A stretch of DNA of 64,000 nucleotides from Tardiphaga robiniae (lineage in GTDB: Bacteria > Pseudomonadota > Alphaproteobacteria > Rhizobiales > Xanthobacteraceae). A program made the position numbers and the translations under genes. The notes below the pieces were generated by a model that saw only the letters and a program-made list of their open reading frames with translations, searched no databases and was not told the DNA's origin. This document shows positions 18,802 through 28,090 of this stretch, piece by piece. Within the stretch, counting starts at the first letter, position 1. Each line of letters opens with the position of its first letter. The DNA lies in NCBI RefSeq assembly GCF_013359755.1, contig NZ_JABMCJ010000069.1, positions 53,365-117,364 of the forward strand. The letters are read 5' to 3'.

Positions 18802-19815
18802 ATGACCGCACTTTCGATCCTCGACCTCGTCCGCGTTACCCAAGACACCGATGCGCGCGGCGCGCTCGACAATTCCCGCGATCTCGCCGGTCATGCAGAG
18901 CGCTGGGGCTATCAGCGTTTCTGGGTCGCCGAACATCACAACATGATCGGCATCGCCAGCGCGGCGACCTCGGTGGTGATCGGCCATATCGCAGCGGGGA
19001 CCAAAACCATTCGCGTCGGTGCCGGCGGCATCATGCTGCCGAACCATGCGCCCATCGTCATCGCCGAACAGTTCGGCACATTGGCGCGGCTGTTTCCCGG
19101 CCGTATCGATCTCGGCCTCGGCCGCGCACCCGGCACCGACCAGACGACCATGCGGGCGCTGCGCCGCTCGCTGCAGAATTCAGACAATTTCCCGCAGGAC
19201 ATCCAGGAGCTGCAGGCCTATTTCGCTCCGGCCGGCCCGAACCAGCGCCTGCAGGCGGTGCCTGCCGCGGGCACCGACGTGCCGCTATGGATCCTCGGCT
19301 CCTCGACCTATGGTGCGCAGCTCGCCGCGGCGCTCGGCCTGCCCTACGCTTTCGCCTCGCATTTCGCGCCCGACCAGTTGCTGCAGGCCCTGCAGATCTA
19401 TCACCAGCACTTCGAACCATCCGAACAGTCGACGAAGCCGCATGCGATGGTCGGCGTCAACATCATCGCCGCCGACACCGATGCCGAGGCCAAGCGGTTA
19501 TGGACTACGCAGCAGATGTCGTTCACCAACATGTTCCGCGGCACCCGCGGGCTAAGCGCGCCGCCGATCGACGATATCGAGACCTACTGGGCGCCGGCCG
19601 AGAAGATGCAGGCCATGGGCATGCTGCGGCGCTCGATCATCGGCTCGAAGGAGACGGTTCGCGCCGGCATCGCTGCGCTGGTCGAGGAGACGGGCGCGGA
19701 TGAGCTGATGATCGTCTCGGACGTCTACGACCACGCCACGCGGCTCAAGTCCTATGAGATGATCGCCGAGGCGGCTGCGGGTCTCACCAAGACACCGGCT
19801 GAAGCGACCGGCTGA
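18802..19815 (+). CDS. LLM class flavin-dependent oxidoreductase (luciferase-like)
   Basis: A 337-residue luciferase-like monooxygenase. The N-terminal strand-helix ([15 protein letters not shown]), FWVAEHHNM, the [20 protein letters not shown] stretch and [12 protein letters not shown] are diagnostic of the MsnO8/YhbW-type branch of this TIM-barrel family, which uses reduced FMN supplied by a separate reductase. The start was chosen because GGGAG lies about 8 bases upstream of this ATG; an ATG at 18730 would add 24 unconserved residues. Substrate unknown. Confidence 0.92.
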   Translation: MTALSILDLVRVTQDTDARGALDNSRDLAGHAERWGYQRFWVAEHHNMIGIASAATSVVIGHIAAGTKTIRVGAGGIMLPNHAPIVIAEQFGTLARLFPGRIDLGLGRAPGTDQTTMRALRRSLQNSDNFPQDIQELQAYFAPAGPNQRLQAVPAAGTDVPLWILGSSTYGAQLAAALGLPYAFASHFAPDQLLQALQIYHQHFEPSEQSTKPHAMVGVNIIAADTDAEAKRLWTTQQMSFTNMFRGTRGLSAPPIDDIETYWAPAEKMQAMGMLRRSIIGSKETVRAGIAALVEETGADELMIVSDVYDHATRLKSYEMIAEAAAGLTKTPAEATG

Positions 19816-19821
19816 AGCGTT

Positions 19822-21183
19822 TCAGAAATTGATGGTGGTGCGGACGCCGAACACCGCGGCGTCCTTGATACGCTTTGTCTGCGTGGCATCGTTGGGATCG
19901 ACGGCGCCGCCGGCGGGATGCATCACATATTGAAACACCGGCTGCACCGCGACACCCGGCGCGACCGCAGCGAGATAGGTTACTTCCAGCACAGCTTCAA
20001 AATCGCGGATGGGCGATTGAATTCCGGTGAAAAGCTGCACATCACGATCAAGCCCGCGCGCGCCATCCGAAATGCGCGCATAAGTCATCGCGATTCCGAA
20101 CTTGTCGTCGGGCCGCTCTGCCGAGAAACCCGACACCTGAATGCCGCCATCGAGATAGAAGCTGATCAGATTACGATCGGACGGGCTGATCGATGTGCGC
20201 GCAAAGAAGCCGATGCCCTTGTCCGGGCCGAGTGCACTGAAAGCGAGCCGCTGTTCGTAAACGGCGAAAACGCCGCGATTGCCACGTCGCATCAGCGGCT
20301 CGCCGGTGCCGGCCGGATCGGCCTGCGACAGGCCCTGTGCGGTCCAGCGCTCGTCATCGAATTCGGCCAGATGCACCCAGCCGCCGCCGGTGATCGATCC
20401 GGGCAACTCAGACGGGCCGAGCTTGTAGGCATATTTCAGTTGCCCGATGATCCACGGCGGATCGTTGACGCGAAATGCAAGACCATGCGCGTTGGCGATC
20501 TGCGGATCATTCGGACCGGGCGCTGCCGCACTGCCATTAAACACCGCCAGATAGGCCGTGAACGCATCCGACAGACTGGCCTTGAAACGAACGCCCGGCA
20601 CGGCGAGTGGCGGCGAGGGTCCGCCCGCCGGCAGGACCACGCCGGTAATGCCGGGCCAGCCCAGCGCCGAGTTGACGAAGATATCGTCATACTTGCTGTC
20701 GATGAACTCGATATCGGATGGCTGCTGACCGACCTTCACCAGCAGTCTGCCGCCGAACAGCGACTGTTCGATCCAGAATTCATAGAGCCGCGTCGCCGGC
20801 AGCGCTTCGATGCCGCTCACCAGCATCAGATTGCCGATATAGTCGCGCGACAGGCCAGGTCCGTGGATCTGATAGACATTGGCGTGAAAGGTCGCGCCGC
20901 TCCAGCCGACCGCCTTGTCGAGATCGACATCCACGCCAAAATCGAACCGCCCCTCATAGACCGCGCCGCGCCGGATGCCGCCGGACGCATTGCCGAGCGC
21001 CTCGCCGATGTAAGTGGCTGACAGCGCCACACCCCATTCGGCGAGCCGGTCATTGATCGGCTTCAGGCCATTATCGCGCCAATCGCCGGCATGCGCCGAT
21101 GACAGCGAGATCGTGCCACAGGCGACAAGGCCGGCGAGCGCCATCATCGCACGGACCATCCAGCACGAAAACACACCAATCAT
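19822..21183 (-). CDS. OprB-like carbohydrate porin
   Basis: A 453-residue outer-membrane protein with a signal peptide that ends near SSAHA. After that it has the OprB pattern: an N-terminal helix region (LAEWGVALSATYIGE), YEGRFDFGVDVDLDKAVGW, FWIEQSLFGGRLLVKVGQQPSD and a beta-barrel closing on the terminal Phe of VRTTINF. OprB porins pass glucose and other sugars. The start is only 5 bases after the CorA-type gene on the same strand, so the two genes are probably co-transcribed, an unusual pairing. Confidence 0.87.
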   Translation of the reverse strand: MIGVFSCWMVRAMMALAGLVACGTISLSSAHAGDWRDNGLKPINDRLAEWGVALSATYIGEALGNASGGIRRGAVYEGRFDFGVDVDLDKAVGWSGATFHANVYQIHGPGLSRDYIGNLMLVSGIEALPATRLYEFWIEQSLFGGRLLVKVGQQPSDIEFIDSKYDDIFVNSALGWPGITGVVLPAGGPSPPLAVPGVRFKASLSDAFTAYLAVFNGSAAAPGPNDPQIANAHGLAFRVNDPPWIIGQLKYAYKLGPSELPGSITGGGWVHLAEFDDERWTAQGLSQADPAGTGEPLMRRGNRGVFAVYEQRLAFSALGPDKGIGFFARTSISPSDRNLISFYLDGGIQVSGFSAERPDDKFGIAMTYARISDGARGLDRDVQLFTGIQSPIRDFEAVLEVTYLAAVAPGVAVQPVFQYVMHPAGGAVDPNDATQTKRIKDAAVFGVRTTINF

Positions 21184-21188
21184 GATAG

Positions 21189-22220
21189 CTACCTGATGAT
21201 CTTGAGGCGCTTCATCACGGCATAGGCCGATGCTGACGAAATCAATATCAGTGCGCCCGCCCAGAGAAATCCGGTTTCGACATCGGTCAGCGGCAGTCCC
21301 TTGGTGTTCATACCGAAGATGCCGGTGACCAGCGTCGGCGGCAGCAGAAGCGCGGTAAGCACTGAAAGAACGCGAAGGCTTTCATTGCCGCGTTCCTCGA
21401 TCTGCAGATGCAGCTCTTCCTGCAGCAGCCGGCTGCGCTCGCGCATCTCGACGACGTTGTGATCCAGCCCGTCGAGGCGCTGCGCCAGCTTGCCGGCACG
21501 CAGCTGCAGCGACGGTTTCAACTCACGCTGACCTTTGGCCTCAAGCCGCTGGAATACGATGCGCAGCCCGGACAGCTGCCGATGCAGCCGCACGCAGGTC
21601 CGGCGCAGACGGCCGAGCTTCTGCAACATGTCACGGGAGTCGCCGGAGACCACCTGCTCCTCGATCTCGTCGAGCGATATCGCCAAACTGTCGGCGACGC
21701 CGTCCATGGTGTCGGCAACATTCTCCACGATCGTCTCAAGCAGCGCGGCCATGCTGTCGACCCGCTGGCCCTGCTCAAGCGAACGGCGCGTCGCATCGAC
21801 GGCGCAGAGTGCATGATGCCTGCCGCTGATCAGCAAGCGCTCGGTCATCACGAAGCGCAGATAGCCGGTGTCTTCGGTCGCCTCGTCGATATCGCGCAAC
21901 AGATCCGAGATCACGCCATAGATACTGTCATCGGTGGCATGGAGCTGCTGATATGTGTCCTTGGACAGCAACAAGGCACGGGCCTGCTCCGGCGCATGCA
22001 ATGGGATCTGCGCCAGCCATTGCAGCGCGCGCGCGTCAGTGAGATTGAAGTGCAGCCACAGCAGCCCGCCGTGAACTAGATCGATGCCGGCATCGACCGG
22101 CAACGGCTCCGGCTTGCCGTCGGAATGGATGCGGAAGGCCCAGACCAGACCCGGGATTGGATCGGACACGCCTGGTATGGACGTCACTTCTGCAGATGAG
22201 ACCGGCACTTCAAGCTGCAT
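21189..22220 (-). CDS. CorA/ZntB-type divalent cation transporter
   Basis: A 343-residue inner-membrane protein. A long cytosolic N-terminal domain with a coiled-coil stalk (LKPSLQLRAGKLAQRLDGLD and onward) leads to two C-terminal transmembrane helices, with the GMN signature as FGMNTKGLP between them. This places it in the CorA family; the long N-terminal domain and sequence around DSIYGVISDLL are closer to ZntB, so Zn2+ or Mg2+ transport are both possible. I used the ATG at 22220; the upstream extension to 22331 runs through low-complexity sequence. It precedes the porin gene by 5 bases. Confidence 0.85.
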   Translation of the reverse strand: MQLEVPVSSAEVTSIPGVSDPIPGLVWAFRIHSDGKPEPLPVDAGIDLVHGGLLWLHFNLTDARALQWLAQIPLHAPEQARALLLSKDTYQQLHATDDSIYGVISDLLRDIDEATEDTGYLRFVMTERLLISGRHHALCAVDATRRSLEQGQRVDSMAALLETIVENVADTMDGVADSLAISLDEIEEQVVSGDSRDMLQKLGRLRRTCVRLHRQLSGLRIVFQRLEAKGQRELKPSLQLRAGKLAQRLDGLDHNVVEMRERSRLLQEELHLQIEERGNESLRVLSVLTALLLPPTLVTGIFGMNTKGLPLTDVETGFLWAGALILISSASAYAVMKRLKIIR

Positions 22221-22355
22221 CGGACACCCACCGTTTTTCACGCCACGCAATACGCATGCGCCACCAAAAAAATAAAATATCTGCCTGCGGCCACCTGACT
22301 GTGTCAGCCGGTCGCAGGCACTTAATGACACCCTTGTTACAGGGATATGTCAGCG

Positions 22356-22405
22356 GAGATGAGATGATGATCCGATTAGAAAAAATCGGACCATCATCTC
22401 ATCTC
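22356..22405. other. 22-bp hairpin next to palindromic repeat
   Basis: The arm at 22356-22377 (GAGATGAGATGATG then TCCGATT) pairs with 22384-22405 around an AGAAAA loop, with a single A/C mismatch. It sits between the CorA-type gene start and the end of the adc gene, beside repeat copy 2. On the plus strand it is followed by a T-rich stretch (TTTGTTTTG). It could stop transcripts entering from either side. Confidence 0.65.
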
Positions 22406-22413
22406 TTTGTTTT

Positions 22414-22461
22414 GAGCGTGATCTTTCGGAAAACCGGTTTCCACTTTTCCGGATCATGCTC
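22414..22461 (-). repeat. Interspersed palindromic repeat, copy 2
   Basis: A 48-base near-palindrome related to 7998-8046; the centre here reads AAACCGGTTT and the arms GATC...GATC are intact. It lies directly after the adc stop codon, so on the minus strand it forms the 3' end of that transcript. Confidence 0.78.
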
Positions 22462-23234
22462 TATTCGGCGGCTTCAGCGAGTGCGTCGCTCTGCTTGTTG
22501 TAGTCATGGACGACGCGGCCATAAGGCAAAGTCAGATCGGCCAGGAAATGATGCGCACCGATCACGCGGCGCACCGGAAAGTCGGCGACCGGCGCGTTGA
22601 CATGCGGGATCAGATGCAGACGGCCCGGGCCGAACCATGAGCCCTTCACGGTGATATCAGTCAGGTTGATCGCCACCAGCTGACAGACTTCCGCGCTGCC
22701 ATCGACGCCGGGGATCAGCTTCAGGTTGATCTGGGTCTTGGACAGCGTGGCGAGCGTCGCTTCGCCATTGCCCGCCATGGCGCCGTGCTTGTAGGCCATC
22801 GTGCCCATGGCCACCTGCTGCCCGGCATATTCCAGCGTGCCAGTCAGCGTGTCCTTGACCACTTCAAGTTTCGGATGGGCGTATTTCTTCGGAAAGCCCC
22901 AGATCTCGCGGCCGGCGGCGATCGGCGGATCATCGTCCAGATACATCTGCGACACGAAGTTGACGTCCTCGCCCTTGAAACGCGCGGGGATCACGAGGCC
23001 CGTTTCCGTATAGCTGCCGAAGCCCGATGAGTCCGGCATCTTGATCCATTCATAGTGGACGATGGGCTGTTCGATCGGCTCCAGCGGCTCGGGCAGACCC
23101 ATCCGGATCAAATCAGGATCGGTCTCGTAGGTGATGACAAGGAATTCGCGATTGATGAAGCGATAGGGACCGGCGGGATAGCTCGGGCCGGCCATCGGCA
23201 TCGACGGCAAACGGAGGATGTCTTCCTGGCGCAT
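22461..23234 (-). CDS. adc: Acetoacetate decarboxylase
   Basis: A 257-residue enzyme that would convert acetoacetate to acetone and CO2 by a Schiff-base mechanism. The active-site region is REIWGFPKKYAHPKL, with adjacent Lys116 and Lys117; in the clostridial enzyme the equivalent pair is the catalytic lysine and the neighbour that lowers its pKa. AAGGAG lies 6 bases before the chosen ATG. It follows bdhA by 50 bases on the same strand. The pair would work on acetoacetate, either from 3-hydroxybutyrate or from polyhydroxybutyrate breakdown, making a decarboxylating branch beside the usual CoA-linked route. Confidence 0.93.
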   Translation of the reverse strand: MRQEDILRLPSMPMAGPSYPAGPYRFINREFLVITYETDPDLIRMGLPEPLEPIEQPIVHYEWIKMPDSSGFGSYTETGLVIPARFKGEDVNFVSQMYLDDDPPIAAGREIWGFPKKYAHPKLEVVKDTLTGTLEYAGQQVAMGTMAYKHGAMAGNGEATLATLSKTQINLKLIPGVDGSAEVCQLVAINLTDITVKGSWFGPGRLHLIPHVNAPVADFPVRRVIGAHHFLADLTLPYGRVVHDYNKQSDALAEAAE

Positions 23235-23284
23235 CGGAAACTCCTTGAGTGTGAAGTCGCAGGGTTCGGATCGTTGGGTTAAAC

Positions 23285-24067
23285 TCAGTGCGCGGTCCAC
23301 CCGCCATCGACCGGCAGCGTGATGCCGGTGATCGAACGGGCGTGGTCGGTGCAGAGGAAATTGACGACCGAGGACAGTTCCTCGACGGTCACGAAACGTT
23401 TGGTCGGCTGGGCGGCGAGCAGCACGTCCGAGATCACCTGCTGTTCAGTGATGCCGCGCGCCTTGGCCTGTTCCGGGATCTGCTTTTCGACCAGCGGTGT
23501 CATCACATAGCCCGGGCATACTGCATTCACGGTGATGCCATGTTCGGCGACTTCCAGCGCCGCCGTCTTGGTCAGCCCGGCAATCCCGTGCTTGGCTGCG
23601 ACATAGGCCGACTTGAACGGCGAGGCCACCAGCGCATGGGCCGAGGCGATGTTGACGATGCGGCCCCAGGACTTCGCCTTCATGTGGGGGATGGCGAGAC
23701 GTGTAGTGTGAAACGCACTCGACAGGTTGATCGCCACGATCGCATCCCACTTCTCGACCGGGAATTCCTCGAGCGGCGCGACATACTGGATGCCGGCATT
23801 ATTGACCAGGATATCGACGCCGCCGAATTCCTGTTCCGCCTGCGCCATCATCGCCGCGATGTCATTGCCGTCGGCCATGTTGGCGCCGCTATACAGCACC
23901 CGGATCTGATGGCTGTCGGCGATCTCGCTGCGGATCGCCTCGATCTCATTGGCATCACCAAAGCCGTTGAGCACGATATTGACACCGCTGGCTGCAAGGC
24001 CGCGCGCGATGCCAAGGCCGATGCCGCTGGTCGAGCCGGTGATGATGGCGGACTTTCCAGACAGCAT
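23285..24067 (-). CDS. bdhA: 3-hydroxybutyrate dehydrogenase
   Basis: A 260-residue classical SDR that interconverts (R)-3-hydroxybutyrate and acetoacetate with NAD. The cofactor motif is TGSTSGIG (residues 10-17), NNAG is at 89-92, and the catalytic residues are Ser142, Tyr155 and Lys159 (SAYVAAKHG). The C-terminal segment (TKRFVTVEELSSVVNFLCTD; SITGITLPVDGGW) is typical of bacterial BdhA. It is the first gene of a pair with adc and is divergent from a patatin gene, consistent with a role in polyhydroxyalkanoate or ketone-body use. Confidence 0.93.
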   Translation of the reverse strand: MLSGKSAIITGSTSGIGLGIARGLAASGVNIVLNGFGDANEIEAIRSEIADSHQIRVLYSGANMADGNDIAAMMAQAEQEFGGVDILVNNAGIQYVAPLEEFPVEKWDAIVAINLSSAFHTTRLAIPHMKAKSWGRIVNIASAHALVASPFKSAYVAAKHGIAGLTKTAALEVAEHGITVNAVCPGYVMTPLVEKQIPEQAKARGITEQQVISDVLLAAQPTKRFVTVEELSSVVNFLCTDHARSITGITLPVDGGWTAH

Positions 24068-24272
24068 GGGCGCAACCCTTCGTAAGCAAACGTTAATATC
24101 TGCTTCTTTGCTAGCGATCCTGTTTGACGGCGGTATGAGGAATTTCCTTCAGCCGCGTGACGCGCTTCATGGGCTGACGCGCATTCATCGAATTTGCTAT
24201 TTGTCACAACGCCGTCACTGCTCATCTGAATTCTGCCGCCAACATCATGTGATCGTTGAGGAGAAGACGAAG

Positions 24273-25433
24273 ATGGACGCGCGGACACCCGGTTCAGAGA
24301 CGACCACCGAGACCAACTGGCGCCCCGATCGCTGTGATCGTGTAGCACTGGTGCTGCAGGGCGGTGGCGCCCTCGGCGCCTATCAGGCCGGCGTGTATCA
24401 GGCGCTACATGAGCAAGGCATGGAGCCGGACTGGGTGTGCGGCGTATCGATCGGCGCGATCAATTCGGCGATCATCGCTGGCAATCCGCCGGAAGACCGG
24501 CTGGAGAAGCTGCAGATCTTCTGGGACCGCATCACCGCCCGCAAGGTCTGGCACTACACACCGGACGGCGACGTCTATCGCAAGGCCCGCAATCTCGCGA
24601 GCTCGTTCATGACCACGACCCTCGGCCAGCCCGGTTTCTTCAAGCCGCACGAGGTCAATCCGTGGTTCAGCCCGGCCGGTGCAAAGACGGCCACGAGCTA
24701 TTACGACACCTCGCCGCTACGCGACACCCTGCTCGAACTGGTCGACTTCGATCTCATCAATTCGCGCAAGACCCATTTCGCCGTCGGCGCAGTGAACGTC
24801 ATCACCGGCAATTTCCTGTATTTCGACAACAAGAAGGAAGTCATCGCGCCCGAACACGTGATGGCATCAGGCGCACTGCCGCCAGCTTTGCCGATGGTGA
24901 AGATCGGCACCGATCATTTCTGGGATGGCGGCATCGTCTCCAACACGCCGCTGCAGCACCTGCTCGACCAGGAAGACAAGATGAACTCGCTCGTCTTCCA
25001 GGTCGATCTGTTCAGCGCACGCGGCGTGCTGCCGCGCGATATCCAGGAGGTTCTGGCCCGGCACAAGGACATCGTCTACTCGTCCCGCACCCGCCACAAC
25101 ACCGACATCTACCGACGCATGAACAATCTGAAGTCGGAGCTCTACAAGGTCTTGCAGCGCATTCCCGACGACCAGCTCAGCGACGAGGAACGCGCGCGGC
25201 GCGACAGCCTGTCGGATCTGCCGGAGATCACCATCCTGCAGATGATCTATCAGCAGAAGGCCTATGAGGGCGATTCCAAGGACCACGAGTTCTCGGCGAC
25301 CTCGATGCGCGAACACTGGCAGAGCGGCCTCGACGATACCCGCCGCACATTGAAGCGTCGCGACTGGCTGGCGCTGCCGGAGCAAGGCAAGGGCATCGTG
25401 GTGCACGACGTGCATCGCGAGAGCAGTTCCTGA
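24273..25433 (+). CDS. Patatin-like phospholipase family protein (DUF3734-type)
   Basis: A 386-residue predicted serine acyl hydrolase. The glycine-rich oxyanion motif is LQGGGALGAYQAGVY, the nucleophile is Ser59 in GVSIG, and the dyad aspartate is Asp218 in WDGGIVSN. The C-terminal 120 residues (QVDLFSARGVLPRD onward; ITILQMIYQQKAYEGDSKDH) match the DUF3734 extension seen in proteobacterial patatins. The start follows GAGGAGAAGACGAAG. It is divergent from bdhA with 205 bases between, so a common control region is plausible. Some patatins of this kind are linked to PHB granules, but that is inference from context. Confidence 0.9.
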   Translation: MDARTPGSETTTETNWRPDRCDRVALVLQGGGALGAYQAGVYQALHEQGMEPDWVCGVSIGAINSAIIAGNPPEDRLEKLQIFWDRITARKVWHYTPDGDVYRKARNLASSFMTTTLGQPGFFKPHEVNPWFSPAGAKTATSYYDTSPLRDTLLELVDFDLINSRKTHFAVGAVNVITGNFLYFDNKKEVIAPEHVMASGALPPALPMVKIGTDHFWDGGIVSNTPLQHLLDQEDKMNSLVFQVDLFSARGVLPRDIQEVLARHKDIVYSSRTRHNTDIYRRMNNLKSELYKVLQRIPDDQLSDEERARRDSLSDLPEITILQMIYQQKAYEGDSKDHEFSATSMREHWQSGLDDTRRTLKRRDWLALPEQGKGIVVHDVHRESSS

Positions 25434-25458
25434 CCGACGATACGTCCCAATAAAAAAT

Positions 25459-25492
25459 GGCCCGCGCAGATGATGCGCGGGCCTTTTCTTTT
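25459..25492 (+). terminator. Intrinsic terminator after patatin gene
   Basis: GGCCCGCGC pairs perfectly with GCGCGGGCC and is followed by TTTTCTTTT, a strong rho-independent terminator. Confidence 0.92.
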
Positions 25493-25501
25493 GGCGGTTT
25501 G

Positions 25502-25537
25502 AAAAAGCGAGGCCGCCGCGTTTCCGCAGCGGCCTCG
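25502..25537 (-). terminator. Intrinsic terminator after pit
   Basis: On the minus strand, GAGGCCGC pairs with GCGGCCTC and runs into CGCTTTTTC. It lies just after the stop codon of the phosphate transporter gene, back to back with the patatin terminator. Confidence 0.85.
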
Positions 25538-25544
25538 TCTGTTC

Positions 25545-27173
25545 TCAGAACAACTGGCTGAACAGCACGTAGAGCGAGGCCGAGAGCATGATGGCGCAGG
25601 GCAACGTCAGCACCCAGGCCATCAGCAGGTTGCGGATGGTGGCCATCTGCAGGCCCGAGCCGTTCGCCGCCATGGTGCCCGCAACGCCGGACGACAGCAC
25701 GTGGGTGGTCGAGACCGGCAGACCGAACACGTCGGCCGCGCCGATGGTGGCAGCGGCCACGAGTTCGGCCGAAGCACCCTGCGCATAGGTCAGATGCGTC
25801 TTGCCGATCTTCTCACCGACGGTGACGACGATGCGCTTCCAGCCGACCATGGTGCCCAAACCGAGCGCGATGGCCACGGCGATCTTCACCCAATCCGGGA
25901 TGAACTTGGTGGCGGCATCGAGCGAGCCCTTATAGGCATTGAGGGTCGCGACATCTTCCTTGTTGAGGTCGTTTTCCTTGTCCTTCATCAGGAAGCGTAT
26001 GGCTTCCGATGCGAGATACATGTCGTTGCGGGTGTTGCCGACGGATTCCGCAGGCACCTTGTCGAGCGTGCCGTAGCTGCGAACCTGATCGCCGACCTGC
26101 TGCACGAGAACGGCGAGCGACGGATAGGTGCCTTCGCTGATCTTGCGCTGCGAGACATAGGTGGTCACCGCCGGACGGGGATCGCCGATGATGCTGTGGC
26201 CGGCGCCCTTGGCTGCGATCACCTTGGCGGCTGCGATGGAGTTGACCTGGAACTGCGCCACGCGGGATTCCGGCAATGCGCGATTCAGCGCATAGGCGGT
26301 CGGCACGGTGCCGATCAGCACCAGCATGATCAGGCCCATGCCCTTCTGACCGTCATTCGAACCATGTGCGAAGGACACGCCGGTGCAGGTCGCGATCAGG
26401 ATGCCGCGGATCCACAACGGCGGTGCCTTGTTGCCGTCCGGTGCTGCGTACAAAGCAGGGTTACGCACGACGAACTTCAGCACCAGCAGCAGGATGGCGG
26501 CGCAGGCAAAGCCGAACAGCGGTGACAGCAGCAGCGCATAGCCGATTTCGGTGGCCTTGCCCCAATCCACACCCGAGGTGCCGTCACGGCCACGCATCAG
26601 CGCATTGGCGATACCGACGCCGATGATCGAACCGATCAGCGTGTGCGAGCTGGAGGCCGGCAGGCCGAGATACCAGGTGCCGAGATTCCAGATGATCGCC
26701 GCGATCAGCAGCGCGAACACCATGGCAAAGCCGGCACCGCTGGAGACCTGCAGGATCAATTCCACCGGCAGCAGCGAAACGATGCCAAAAGCCACCGCGC
26801 CCGTGGAGAACAGCACGCCGAGGAAGTTGAAGAAGCCCGACCACATCACGGCGAATTCCGCCGGCAACGAGTGGGTGTAGATCACCGTGGCCACCGCATT
26901 GGCGGTGTCATGGAAGCCGTTGACGAATTCGAAGCCGAGCGCGATCAGCAGCGCCACGAACAGCAAGAGGTAAGGCAGGTAGCTGGTAACGCGGGTGCCG
27001 GTGGCATTGACGTCCACATAGATGCTGTAGGCGACGAACAGGAGGCCGGCGGCCAGGATCCCGAAAAACAGGATCATCGTCAGCGGGTTAAAACCCTTGT
27101 CGAGATTGGGCCGCGACGCCGGCTCAACAGCCGCGCCTCCGGAAATGGATTGATTGGCAGTGAAATCGGTCAT
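25545..27173 (-). CDS. pit: Inorganic phosphate transporter, PiT family
   Basis: A 542-residue low-affinity phosphate/metal-phosphate symporter. The two halves carry the PiT signature motifs: GFHDTANAVAT in the first and AHGSNDGQKGMG in the second, each with a downstream PASSSHT/PVSTTHV segment. About ten transmembrane helices are seen, with a large hydrophilic loop at residues 310-410 (PAVTTYVSQRKISEGTYPSL onward). An N-terminal 35-residue polar extension precedes the first helix. It is monocistronic with a good terminator. Confidence 0.94.
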   Translation of the reverse strand: MTDFTANQSISGGAAVEPASRPNLDKGFNPLTMILFFGILAAGLLFVAYSIYVDVNATGTRVTSYLPYLLLFVALLIALGFEFVNGFHDTANAVATVIYTHSLPAEFAVMWSGFFNFLGVLFSTGAVAFGIVSLLPVELILQVSSGAGFAMVFALLIAAIIWNLGTWYLGLPASSSHTLIGSIIGVGIANALMRGRDGTSGVDWGKATEIGYALLLSPLFGFACAAILLLVLKFVVRNPALYAAPDGNKAPPLWIRGILIATCTGVSFAHGSNDGQKGMGLIMLVLIGTVPTAYALNRALPESRVAQFQVNSIAAAKVIAAKGAGHSIIGDPRPAVTTYVSQRKISEGTYPSLAVLVQQVGDQVRSYGTLDKVPAESVGNTRNDMYLASEAIRFLMKDKENDLNKEDVATLNAYKGSLDAATKFIPDWVKIAVAIALGLGTMVGWKRIVVTVGEKIGKTHLTYAQGASAELVAAATIGAADVFGLPVSTTHVLSSGVAGTMAANGSGLQMATIRNLLMAWVLTLPCAIMLSASLYVLFSQLF

Positions 27174-27309
27174 GAAACGCCCCCGTTACAGGTTAAGAGG
27201 CGTTAATCTCTGCACCACGGATGCGAAGCCCGGATGACAGGCGCGACAATTTGTCTGTTACGGGTTGTGACAGTCCGGCGTCACCGATGCGGCCGGTATA
27301 TGACAGGGG

Positions 27310-27987
27310 TCAGATCGCCGACGCGACCTTTTCGAGTCCGATCATGCGCGCCAGTGCACGGACTTCGCGCTTCTGGTCCTCACGCAACTGGAACAGCAAC
27401 GGCATCGCAGCAGACTTGAGTTGCTGCACCTCGTCGCTATCGGGATCGATCGGCGGAGCGCCGGCCGAAGAACTGGCCTGCTTGGTCTCGTGGATCCTGC
27501 GTGCCACGTTGCGCAGCGCCGCTTCGACGCCGGGCCAGTAGGATTCCTGCGACGCGGTCAGATTGAGCCGGGTCTTGATCGCCGAAATCTGCGCATCGCT
27601 GAGCAGCGTATAGGTCTTCTGCACCGGCTTGGCAGCAGCCTTGGGCTTAGCGGTCGGCTGCGGCACCACGATCGGCGCGAGCACCGTCGAACCGGGTGCT
27701 TCGATCGGACTGTCGGATGCAAAGGCCTGGCGCAACGGACTGCCGTCGACGCTCGGGACCTGCTGCGGATCGAGCGACGCCATCATGGCGCCGGCCAATG
27801 GCAACTTGTCTTTCTTGCCTTGCGTATTGGAAACCGGTCCGCGCGACACCGCGACCGAATTTTGCGCGGCACTGTCGTCATATGACAGCGACAGCGATGG
27901 GATGCTATCGCGACCGAGGATGCTCGCAACAGCCACGCCGGTCAGCAACAGGCAGCCCAGCACAAGAAGGGTCAGCGCACGCGTCAA
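27310..27987 (-). CDS. Exported protein with LTXXQ-type (Spy/CpxP-like) region
   Basis: A 225-residue protein with an N-terminal signal or anchor (ALTLLVLGCLLLTGVAVAS), a low-complexity region of about 100 residues, then a C-terminal helical domain (LSDAQISAIKTRLNLTASQ followed by ESYWPGVEAALRNVARRI). LTASQ fits the LTXXQ motif of Spy/CpxP periplasmic chaperones, and the following WP..EAALR is common in alphaproteobacterial members. A function in envelope stress is suggested by family only. No Cpx-type two-component genes are adjacent. Confidence 0.68.
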   Translation of the reverse strand: MTRALTLLVLGCLLLTGVAVASILGRDSIPSLSLSYDDSAAQNSVAVSRGPVSNTQGKKDKLPLAGAMMASLDPQQVPSVDGSPLRQAFASDSPIEAPGSTVLAPIVVPQPTAKPKAAAKPVQKTYTLLSDAQISAIKTRLNLTASQESYWPGVEAALRNVARRIHETKQASSSAGAPPIDPDSDEVQQLKSAAMPLLFQLREDQKREVRALARMIGLEKVASAI

Positions 27988-28090
27988 GCCAGTCTCCGAA
28001 ATTCAGGACCACCAGAGGTACCTGTCCTCACAAATGGAGATTAATTATGGCCTAACCATACCAGAACGGTGCGATAATACTCACAGACGT

